Assembly (NCBI RefSeq): GCF_026151205.1
Contig: NC_087084.1
Location: forward strand, 15,454,322-15,518,321
DNA from: Bolinopsis microptera
Taxonomy: Eukaryota; Ctenophora; Tentaculata; Lobata; Bolinopsidae
Reading direction: 5' to 3'
Length of the DNA stretch: 64,000 nucleotides
Position 1 is the first letter of the stretch, and the number at the start of each line of letters is the position of its first letter. Made by a program: the position numbers and the translations under genes. The notes below the pieces were generated by a model. It did no database searches and was not told where the DNA came from. It worked only from the letters and a program-made list of their open reading frames with translations. Positions 33,601 through 43,224 of the stretch are shown in pieces.

Positions 33601-35330
33601 GTTCAGCTTGTAGCTAGTGTATTACTAGTGGTGCTGTAGACTCATTGAGTTCAGCTTGTAGCTAGTGTATTACTAGTGGTGCTGTAGACTCATTGAGTTC
33701 AGCTTGTAGCTAGTGTATTACTAGTGGTGCTGTAGACTCATTGAGTTCAGCTTGTAGCTAGTGTATTACTAGTGGTGCTGTAGACTCATTGAGTTCAGCT
33801 TGTAGCTAGTGTATTACTAGTGGTGCTGTAGACTCATTGAGTTCAGCTTGTAGCTAGTGTATTACTAGTGGTGCTGTAGACTCATTGAGTTCAGCTTGTA
33901 GCTAGTGTATTACTAGTGGTGCTGTAGACTCATTGAGTTCAGCTTGTAGCTAGTGTATTACTAATGGTGCTGTAGACTCATTGAGTTCAGCTTGTAGCTA
34001 GTGTATTACTAATGGTGCTGTAGACTCATTGAGTTCAGCTTGTAGCTAGTGTATTACTAATGGTGCTGTAGACTCATTGAGTTCAGCTTGTAGCTAGTGT
34101 ATTACTAGTGGTGCTGTAGACTCATTGAGTTCAGCTTGTAGCTAGTGTATTACTAGTGGTGCTGTAGACTCATTGAGTTCAGCTTGTAGCTAGTGTATTA
34201 CTAGTGGTGCTGTAGACTCATTGAGTTCAGCTTGTAGCTAGTGTATTACTAGTGGTGCTGTAGACTCATTGAGTTCAGCTTGTAGCTAGTGTATTACTAG
34301 TGGTGCTGTAGACTCATTGAGTTCAGCTTGTAGCTAGTGTATTACTAGTGGTGCTGTAGACTCATTGAGTTCAGCTTGTAGCTAGTGTATTACTAATGGT
34401 GCTGTAGACTCATTGAGTTCAGCTTGTAGCTAGTGTATTACTAGTGGTGCTGTAGACTCATTGAGTTCAGCTTGTAGCTAGTGTATTACTAATGGTGCTG
34501 TAGACTCATTGAGTTCAGCTTGTAGCTAGTGTATTACTAATGGTGCTGTAGACTCATTGAGTTCAGCTTGTAGCTAGTGTATTACTAGTGGTGCTGTAGA
34601 CTCATTGAGTTCAGCTTGTAGCTAGTGTATTACTAGTGGTGCTGTAGACTCATTGAGTTCAGCTTGTAGCTAGTGTATTACTAGTGGTGCTGTAGACTCA
34701 TTGAGTTCAGCTTGTAGCTAGTGTATTACTAGTGGTGCTGTAGACTCATTGAGTTCAGCTTGTAGCTAGTGTATTACTAGTGGTGCTGTAGACTCATTGA
34801 GTTCAGCTTGTAGCTAGTGTATTACTAGTGGTGCTGTAGACTCATTGAGTTCAGCTTGTAGCTAGTGTATTACTAATGGTGCTGTAGACTCATTGAGTTC
34901 AGCTTGTAGCTAGTGTATTACTAGTGGTGCTGTAGACTCATTGAGTTCAGCTTGTAGCTAGTGTATTACTAGTGGTGCTGTAGACTCATTGAGTTCAGCT
35001 TGTAGCTAGTGTATTACTAGTGGTGCTGTAGTCTCATTGAGTTCAGCTTGTAGCTAGTGTATTACTAGTGGTGCTGTAGACTCATTGAGTTCAGCTTGTA
35101 GCTAGTGTATTACTAGTGGTGCTGTAGACTCATTGAGTTCAGCTTGTAGCTAGTGTATTACTAGTGGTGCTGTAGACTCATTGAGTTCAGCTTGTAGCTA
35201 GTGTATTACTAGTGGTGCTGTAGACTCATTGAGTTCAGCTTGTAGCTAGTGTATTACTAGTGGTGCTGTAGACTCATTGAGTTCAGCTTGTAGCTAGTGT
35301 ATTACTAGTGGGGTCCCTTAGTCTCATTGA
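24645..35330 (+). repeat. 48-bp satellite, about 222 copies
   Basis: The unit, in one register, is GCTGTAGACTCATTGAGTTC + AGCTTGTAGCTAGTGTATTA + CTAGTGGT. The array is regular from about 24678 to 35312, with one degenerate unit at each edge. Apart from a G-to-A variant (CTAATGG) at 30652, 31756, 32092, 32284, 32332, 33964, 34012, 34060, 34396, 34492, 34540 and 34876, and an A-to-T at 35032, I saw no differences between units. No ORF crosses it. It ends about 440 bp upstream of the GPCR start codon. Confidence 0.98.
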
Positions 35331-35654
35331 AGTCCGTCTATGTAATGTATTCGGCGATCCTAGGTAATGTACTCGTCGAATCTACAGGCATAATTAATGT
35401 TTGCGGGCGTATATTCTGAGTTTTTGAAGTGCTGGGTTAATGAGATAACGCTTGTAGTGGCATTACATTTATGTTTCTTATCATTTTGTATTGTGTTATT
35501 CTATTTATTTTAAAAGCACATTGCTATATTCACTCTAATGTAAATTAGTTATCCTATTAGTTTTGTTAATGCAAATAACCACTAATTAATTGCTAATTAA
35601 CCTCTAATTAATAGATAAAAGGTTGTTCGAAGCCACACCCCCTCAGCTGATGAC

Positions 35655-35755
35655 CCGTGCAATAACCCTTGCAACAACACAGCACGTGTAATAACACAGC
35701 ACGTGCAATAACACAGCACGTGCAATAACACAGCACGTGCAATAACACAGCAACC
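35655..35755 (+). promoter_or_regulatory. 17-bp repeats with CACGTG upstream of GPCR
   Basis: CACGTGCAATAACACAG-like units repeat about four times just upstream of the GPCR ATG at 35772, preceded by a diverged CAACAACACAGCACGTG. Three units hold a CACGTG or GCACGTGC palindrome, the E-box core bound by bHLH factors. This is probably 5' UTR or promoter; the regulatory role is inferred from position only. Confidence 0.5.
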
Positions 35756-35771
35756 CGCTGCAGACTGGACC

Positions 35772-38700
35772 ATGTCAGACACTTCCACTACATTAGTGGC
35801 TATTGTTGCCTTGCTTGCTCTTGTGGGGAATGTCTTGATAACTTTAGTGGGTTTAAAGCTCCCCGCTCATCCCAAGAACTTGACACAGGTATACCCTTAT
35901 ATGGGCATCACGTGCCATTAGGATTACTCAGGTAGGATTTACACAGGATTAAAATTAAATTATAGATCCATTATCATGGGCCGTCGTAATTGTTTACAGA
36001 AATTAATGAAAACAATCATCTTTGTTTGAAGTCAGGGCCAGGGTTATCCTTAAATCTTAATTATGACTTATTCGCGAGGTTCTCACCAAATTGATAATAA
36101 ATTTTTTAAGTTTCGTGCATTTGAGTTATGTTGATGCATATCTTCGGTGAAGCTATTTCGCTCTTCGGAGCAGCGAAGGAAATGCGTTAAAGTTATATAG
36201 TAGTAGTATATTATAGTAATGTGTTAAAGTAAGCTAACTCAGACACTTCTCTTGAGATTCAGGATATAACTATATTTCACTAAATTTCACTCAATTTCGC
36301 TCAATTTCTCTAAATTTCACTAAATTTGACCACCTCCCTCCCAGATATTCCTGATAAGTCTCTCAGTGGCTGATATAATACTGAGTCTACAAGTTCCCTT
36401 CTACATTCTGGGACTGCAGAATGAGGAGTGGGGGTACTTTCCACAAGTGGGTGAAACCCCTGGCAACCCTACTGCTGAACCTTCTACTACGGTAAGTTAC
36501 TAATAGTAACTGTTAGTTGCTGATAGTAACTGTTAGTTGCTGATAGTAATTGTTAGTCGCTAATAGCTTAATAGTAACTGTTAGTCGCTAATAGTAACTG
36601 TAAGTCGCTAATAGTAACTGTTAGTCGCTGATAGTAACTGTTAGTTGCTGATAGTAACTGTTAGTTGCTGATAGTAACTGTTAGTTGCTGATAGTAACTG
36701 TTAGTTGCTGATAGTAACTGTTAGTTGCTGATAGTAACTGTTAGTTGCTGATAGTAACTGTTAGTTGCTGATAGTAACTGTTAGTTGCTGATAGTAACTG
36801 TTAGTTGCTGATAGTAACTGTTAGTTGCTGATAGTAACTGTTAGTTGCTGATAGTAACTGTTAGTTGCTGATAGTAACTGTTAGTTGCTGATAGTAACTG
36901 TTAGTTGCTGATAGTAACTGTTAGTTGCTGATAGTAACTGTTAGTTGCTGATAGTAACTGTTAGTTGCTGATAGTAACTGTTAGTTGCTGATAGTAACTG
37001 TTAGTTGCTGATAGTAACTGTTAGTTGCTGATAGTAACTGTTAGTTGCTGATAGTAACTGTTAGTTGCTGATAGTAACTGTTAGTTGCTGATAGTAACTG
37101 TTAGTTGCTGATAGTAACTGTTAGTTGCTGATAGTAACTGTTAGTTGCTTATAGTAACTGTTAGTTGCTGATAGTAACTGTTAGTTGCTGATAGTAACTG
37201 TTAGTTGCTGATAGTAACTGTTAGTTGCTGATAGTAACTGTTAGTTGCTGATAGTAACTGTTAGTTGCTGATAGTAACTGTTAGTTGCTGATAGTAACTG
37301 TTAGTTGCTGATAGTAACTGTTAGTTGCTGATAGTAACTGTTAGTTGCTGATAGTAACTGTTAGTTGCTGATAGTAACTGTTACTTGCTGATAGTAACTG
37401 TTAGTTGCTGATAGTAACTGTTAGTTGCTGATAGTAACTGTTAGTTGCTGATAGTAACTGTTAGTTGCTGATAGTAACTGTTACTTGCTGATAGTAACTG
37501 TTAGTTGCTGATAGTAACTGTTAGTTGCTGATAGTAACTGTTAGTTGCTGATAGTAACTGTTAATAGATTCGTTGTTAAAGTTCCATGTTTCTTTTAACT
37601 GGATTTCAGACCTATCTAGCCGTCCCGTAGTCTAACTTTTACACTTACAGCTAATAGTTTTTAGTAACTAACAGTTACTAATAGTAACCCTAGTAACAGT
37701 AACCCTTACACTTACAGCTGAAGGTTTTCTGCAGTATCTCCAGCTTCCTTCTCTGGACCACTATAAAAGCTAACATCTTCATGGTTATGGTGATGGGGTT
37801 CGACAGGATGGTAGCTACCTGCTACGCGGCCACGTAGGTTTCTTACTTGTCTGTCCCCCATTCATCTTATATTATCTAATTAACTGATTAACTAATTAAC
37901 TAATTAACTAATTAACTAATTAACTAATTAACTAATTGACTAACTAACTAATTTTGATGAAATTAACATCGGCTTGTATTATATTACAGTTGAAATATAA
38001 GTTTGCTCGCTACATAACATAATTTCTGATATATTCCATTCTACGTTTTAATATGAATATGATTTTCTTGTCCGTCTCTTTGTCAACTCTTTCTCCTACA
38101 ATTAACTAATTAGTTAACCCTATCACAGGTATTTAAAGACTGTAAAGAGACAGTACGCCCAGGTAGCTTGTACAATTGTCTGGATCCTCTCTTTCCTTTT
38201 AGCTGCTTTGCCTGGTGTTATTACTGTTATCACTACTGATAACAATCCTTACTCTTACGATCACAGGGTAATTGTTAGTGCGTTACTAAGGTTACCGTTA
38301 CTAGGGTTGCTGTTACTAGGGTTACTGTTACTAGGGTTACTGTTACTAGGGTTACTGTTACTAGGGTTACTGTTACTAGGGTTACTGTTTCTAGGGTTAC
38401 TGTTACTAGGGTTACTGTTACTATGGTTACTGTTACTAGGGTTACTGTTACTAGGGTTACTGTTACTATGGTTACTGTTACTAGGGTTACTGTTACTATG
38501 GTTACTGTTACTAGGGTTACTGTTACTAGGGTTACTGTTACTAGGGTTACTGTTACTAGGGTTACTGTTACTAGGGTTACTGTTACTAGGGTTACTGTTT
38601 ATTAGTGCGAAGTTTTAATTACAGGGTTGTAGTGAGACGTTTCTAACATTATTCTGGTAATGTTAGCCTGATTTGTTATTAGCTGAATATTGTTCACCGT

Positions 38701-40000
38701 AAGTTATCCGACTACTAAATAACTCTGTTGACGATATTAACTGAGTTCTAATATTTGCACCCTATTTCAGTTCCGAACCTGCACTCCCTTCCCTGACTTC
38801 TGTCACAAACAAGGAAGTGGGACACATAAACACATGTCACACTTCCTGGTGTACTTCCTAATTGAACTGGTGGTCACCTTCTTCATACCTCTTATCTGCA
38901 TCACTATCTGCTACTTCCTTATCTGCTCCAAAATATTCAACCTAAAGAAAATACGGACAATCAGCAGGCACTTCAGTAAGAAACAGATATTCAAGTCGGC
39001 CAAGTCCGACAAGAATAAAGACAGCAAACCTTCCTCACCGGAGGAGGGGGCGAGTAAAGACAAGTTTAACGAGAATTACCCTAGTAACAGTAACCCTAGT
39101 GACAAGTCTAAAGAGAAGGACTCCTCCTTCGCCATGATAACCTCTGAAGAGCAGAGCGCTGAGGGAGAACACAAGAAACAAGAGAGCAGAATCTCAGAAC
39201 AATCCAGGTCAGGGTTCAGGATAAACATGAACCACACAGCTGAGCATCAGATCAGTGAGGAGTCTGTGTACCCGGTAGATACCAAACCTCAGGGTTACAA
39301 ACTCAATATCAGTAGCTCACCTCCGGTCAAACAACCTAAATTTGGACTGTACCCGAACAGCTCTCGAGTTAGCAACGAGTGTAATGACGAGTGTAGTAAC
39401 AAGGAGTGTAGCGAGGTAATACCGAGCACTAGGAAGGCCCTGTCTCTGTACCCAGACACAGTTAACATAGGTGAGGAGTGTAGCGAGGAGACCCTGCCCA
39501 ACATGACTGAACCTCAGCTATACTCAATAGATCCTAACATGCAGAGGAGAAGGTTTAACTTCTTTACCTCTGGAGAAGATGACGAGTTCGCGGAGTGTCC
39601 CGAACCTGGCTCTAAAACTGGTATTCTAGCTAGCAGTATCAATGTTATAGAGAAACATTACAACGCAATTGAGGCAGCACAGAAGGAACTTGCTAAGAAG
39701 ATGAGGGTTTACAAATACCAGATCAGGGTGGCTAGAACAGCCGTAGTGGTGTGCACCTTCTTCTTTATGTGCTACCTCGTCTACGAGATAGGAACCCTCT
39801 ATGTTATGTGGGGCGTCGCGTGTGACGACAAGGACCCGGACTCTAAAATCAACCTCTTTATCAAAAGTTCCCACGGCTTCTTGTTTCTGAACAGTGCTCT
39901 CAATGTGCTGGTATACGGACTAATGCACAGGACTGTCAGAGCTCATTTGTCTAAGATTTGTGCCGCTTGCACTGCTAAATCTGCTAATAGTTCTTCTTGA
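35772..40000 (+). CDS. Class A-like GPCR, five exons, long third intracellular loop
   Basis: Exons 35772-35888, 36345-36491, 37718-37833, 38129-38267 and 38771-40000 have GT-AG borders and matching phases (0, 0, 2, 0), giving 582 aa. TM1 (residues 7-29) has LVGNVLITL; TM2 (about 40-60) has LSVADII; TM3 starts near C93 and ends FDRMVATCY (D117-R118, a DRY variant); TM4 has IVWILSFLLAALPG; TM5 (about 196-229) has FFIPLICITICYF; ICL3 runs about 230-487; TM6 has VVVCTFFFMCYLVY; TM7 (about 540-560) has LNSALNVLVYGL. Unusual features: no proline in TM6 where CWxP is normal, NVLVY instead of NPxxY, and a five-residue N-terminus. It is a plasma-membrane receptor of the rhodopsin type. The long ICL3 recalls amine receptors but the ligand is unknown. 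Introns 2 and 4 are filled by minisatellites. A damaged partial copy lies at 43.2-45.2 kb. Confidence 0.85.
36495..37563 (+). repeat. 20-bp minisatellite in GPCR intron 2, about 53 copies
   Basis: Unit GATAGTAACTGTTAGTTGCT, very uniform from about 36610 on. It begins within about 10 bp of the intron 2 donor (GTAAGT at 36492). The same unit, about 10 copies, precedes the duplicated exon 3 at about 43225-43435. Confidence 0.97.
37866..37945 (+). repeat. (AATTAACT)n tract in GPCR intron 3
   Basis: About ten copies of an 8-bp unit (TAACTAAT register). In the duplicated locus the same tract is longer (about 43735-43910), so the array changed length after duplication. Confidence 0.95.
38275..38605 (+). 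repeat. 15-bp minisatellite in GPCR intron 4
   Basis: Unit GTTACTGTTACTAGG, about 21 copies with TATGG variants, starting within about 20 bp of the donor at 38268. The 136-aa LLLLGL frame that runs from exon 4 into it is an artefact of reading through the intron. A shorter array (about 12 copies) is at 44267-44445. Confidence 0.95.
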
Positions 40001-40248
40001 TAGTTACAGTTTTTGATTGTTGTTTTGACAGTTTTTTTCGTTGTTGTTTTTTCTATTTTTACCGAATGTTTAGTTGTTTAATACGAATTATTTAGTATGA
40101 TAACTTAGTGTGTATTTTTTCCGTTCACCTCACACCTGCACCATTTTGCAAAGCAGAATGTTAAGTGAAAGGTTACCAATGGTCCTTTTTTGCAGAAAAA
40201 GAGGTATTTTGGAGAACGAGGTAGGTGTGTTTAGATATTAACTTGGAC

Positions 40249-41183
40249 CGACTCCAACATTAGCCTCTAGGATCATACTGACATCGTTAGCTCCATCTCC
40301 AATAGCCAGTGTTACTGGATTTGTTTTGTGTTCTTTTACCATTCTTACTACCTGAGAGGTGAATTATAAGAATGGAGGAGGAGGGCATAATTTTTATTCA
40401 TCAGTTTCATCAGATCATGTACCAGCATACTATATAATTTTGTCTTGAACACCGTAAAATTAAATGATAATAAAAACCAGTCCATTTCTGGAGAAGGGAA
40501 TCTAGTCAAGAAGCTACCACGATATTTTTGATGGTTTAACTTGAACCTATTTTCGTGAAAACCCACTCAACCTCCCACTATAAACCCCACCCCAACCCCA
40601 CCAACCTTAGCCTTCTGAAGAGGAGAAAGTCTGCAGCAGAGAACAGCGGTGCACAGCAACGTGGTCCGGAGGAACAGTTCAGGACACGTGTTAAAACACG
40701 TGGCTAGAGACGTGCCGTCTACTATTAGACCGTACGTCTGGTTCCGTTCACGTGAGGTGCCTGAGAATTTGTTATTTAATTTGTTAATTTATTAATTAAT
40801 TTGTTAGTTAGTTAATTTGTTAATTGATCAATTAAGAGATGAACTAGGGCGGTTAGTGGAGGTTCACTAAATTGTTACTTTATGCTACCTTATGAATTAA
40901 TTAATCGGAGAGCAACTACGGCTGTTGAATATCGGTAATGGTAGCCATATTTCTTGGTAGATACATCGAGAGGATGATCTTTTATAGTTTTATCATCAAA
41001 TTTAACCAAAATCAGACATCAAAGTTCAAAAATGTCCCTCACCCTCCAGCAGTTTCAACAGACTATCGAGAGTCTGTTTGCAAGACTCTCCGTCTCTCCT
41101 GGCTGTAAGGAAGTGTAGTTTCATGGAGGCAGTGAAATGGTTGCAGGACTGGGAGATGTTCACTGCTGTTTCCATCTTGTCAC
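40249..41183 (-). CDS. ATP11-type P4-ATPase (lipid flippase), three exons, fragment
   Basis: Minus-strand exons: 41183-41043 ([20 protein letters not shown]...LLKLLEG), 40760-40606 ([20 protein letters not shown]...[15 protein letters not shown]) and 40351-40249 ([20 protein letters not shown] then [15 protein letters not shown]). Phases agree (1, then 0). TGDK-ETA, CCR-SPLQKA and [10 protein letters not shown] are P4-ATPase hallmarks, and AVLCCR..PLQKA...[25 protein letters not shown] is close to ATP11A/B/C. P4-ATPases flip aminophospholipids across membranes. The third donor (CG|GTCC) is poor, and the transmembrane C-terminal half is absent: the adjoining sequence is the GPCR 3' flank, whose duplicated segment ends inside this exon at about 40254. 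It is probably a gene cut by rearrangement. A possible earlier exon at 41678-41583 reads NTLQFDNVSRTDRKLFENAE (like TLTYFDKVDKNREELF of ATP11), but the exons between are not seen. Confidence 0.8.
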
Positions 41184-41189
41184 CTGGGG

Positions 41190-42570
41190 AAAATGAATAG
41201 CAGCCGGTTTACACTTTACAGAATTGCACATATGATATTATATACATGACACAGGGGCTCCGTCACCAAGCAGACAATCGAGCAGACGAAACAGCTGACA
41301 GAGAAAATACAAGAAGTGATTCCGAGCGGGTGTAAGGTAGCTCAATGTACGAGTGTGCACGTGTGCGCGGCTCCGACTGGCACTTGTGGTAATAAATAAC
41401 CATGAGCTGATATAATGATTTCCCGCCAAATATGAAACAGCTAGTACTGTGTCTTCTAGAATGTTCGCTTGGATGTTATGACAGCTTAAGACAGATATTT
41501 ACTAATCCACAGTTCAAATCTTTGACGATGAAATTGTAAATGTAGGTATTATAATAGTTGAAATTTATAGATGTTTAGCTACCGAGCTGGTTGCGTGATG
41601 TTGAGAAATTTGTTGATTTCTGCATTTTCGAAAAGTTTCCTGTCAGTCCGACTAACATTATCAAACTGAAGAGTGTTCCTGCACAATCCGGTCCGAGGTC
41701 CGGATAACTTAAGCAGCTGTGAGCTGTTTAAGTGAAAGCGAGTGGCAGATAAATGTCAAACTCTGCAGCTGCAGAACGACAAGTGTCCTGCCTACTTATT
41801 GCTCAAACTAGCTCTTTCCTAGTTTACACCGGAGGCGCCGTATAGAGAATTTCCTTGGATAGCTGTCACGTGACAGTCACGAGATATCGATTGAGCGCGT
41901 TTACTGGTTGAATATATAGCGCGTGATATTGAGCTATTATGCAGAGCCATTACGGACCATATAAGGCGTAATTAAGAGCTGCAGCTAGCTCGGTCTCTAT
42001 CACTTTCACTAGCTGCATCTAGCACGTGATATTTGCACAGCTAATTACACGCCTTATACGGTATAATCAACAGGTAGAGCTAGTTCTCGGTGTGTCGCTG
42101 GGTAGCCGTGCGTGCGTGCAAGTAAATATTTTGTAAACAATGTTAGTATAAAGATAACTTTTGCTTGGATATAAACATGCAAGTGTGAGGTAGCATAGTT
42201 GGCAGTGCACTGGTTTGTTGCTCAGATGGGTGAGAGCGAGGGTTTGTCTGAACCATCCTCGAAATCGTTGTTACGTTGAAAACTGTACCTCAGTTCGATT
42301 ATCATGTTACCTAGCTAGTAACTTGGTGATTGAACAGAGAGTGGAAAACCAGACGAAAGTAAAGATAAAGTCTCGGGGACCGGGGAAGCGGCTGATGATG
42401 GGCAAGAATAATTAAAGCGCCCTAGGCCGCTCCCCAAACCAGACCAATAACACATTTTCTGAAAATTCCTAATTTTTGAGGTAAAACATTTTTAGCGACA
42501 AAATAGGCATATTTGTATGTTGTACTTGTAGTAATATCATCAAATTTCTTAGATCTAGATTTCTAATTTC
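41190..42570. other. Intergenic, one diverged inverted repeat
   Basis: Apart from the weak ATP11-like exon candidate at 41583-41678 on the minus strand, no gene is seen. TATAAGGCGTAATTA at about 41959 faces TAATTACACGCCTTATA at about 42042, with GCTGCAGCTAG/CTAGCTGC inside, so this is a hairpin of about 100 bp. The 63-, 66- and 72-aa ORFs nearby have no recognisable features. Confidence 0.4.
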
Positions 42571-42654
42571 CTTTACGCTTTAGAACTGGAAGAACTGGTG
42601 AACCTGGTGGAGAGTGAAAGAGCTAGTTTATATGGCAGGAGATATTCTCCCTGT

Positions 42655-42910
42655 TGATTTTTTATATTCACGATGTTAATCTTTCGCAGCTCGGCGCGGC
42701 GTGGCTCAGTGGTGAATTTCGTTACTGGGCCGTGCTCAGCCTGTAATTTTACCTGGGGACCCCAGGCTATTATGTTCATAAACATAATAAATATTTGGCG
42801 GAATGACAGGCTGAGCGCCGCCCAGTAACCTGTCATTCCGCCTAATATCTAGTCATATGATTATGAACAGAAATATAAATAAATAATAGCATGAGGACCC
42901 GGCAGGTTAG
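42655..42910. repeat. Nested GC-rich repeat and TTAC...GTAA elements
   Basis: 42660-42720 matches the inverted GC-rich repeat (TTCACGATGTTAATC, TTCGCAGCTCGGCGCGGC). 42722-42742 is the right end of the short element in reverse. 42748-42828 is a complete short element (TTACCTGGGGACCCCAGGCT ... GAGCGCCGCCCAGTAA). 42829-42905 is a partial inverted copy (CCTGTCATTCCGCCTAATAT ... ATGAGGACCCGGCAGG). The elements have inserted into or recombined with one another. Confidence 0.7.
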
Positions 42911-43224
42911 CAATAGCATGTCGCCGATCTTACGCCGAAATTGTGGATTGCAAAAAACATTATTTGCGCGGCCGATTAGTTCTGACGTTAGCTATAGAGG
43001 TTCTTTCACAATTTAATACCTATTTTTGCGGTATTCTGGACGTATTAAATATGAAAATAAATTTGTTGAAACCCTAAAATTTTTTTGAAATATCTAAATC
43101 GATTTTTCGAAAATACTTATGTATGCATGTCTAATAATTTCATTAAAAAAACAATCCATATTCCCCTTCCTCGTGTTTAGATAAGTTAGGGACCACTTTT
43201 TAACATAAACAAGCTATTTTGACC

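Noticed and set aside
24645-35330. CRISPR-like array
   Set aside because: Head-to-tail identical 48-bp units without spacers, in a eukaryotic context.
38275-38605. Interstitial telomere repeat
   Set aside because: Unit is GTTACTGTTACTAGG, not TTAGGG.
38208-38618. 136-aa LLLLGL ORF
   Set aside because: Reads from GPCR exon 4 through the donor into a 15-bp minisatellite.
41238-41429. 63-aa minus ORF as a flippase exon
   Set aside because: No P4-ATPase motif and no fitting splice sites in the needed phase.
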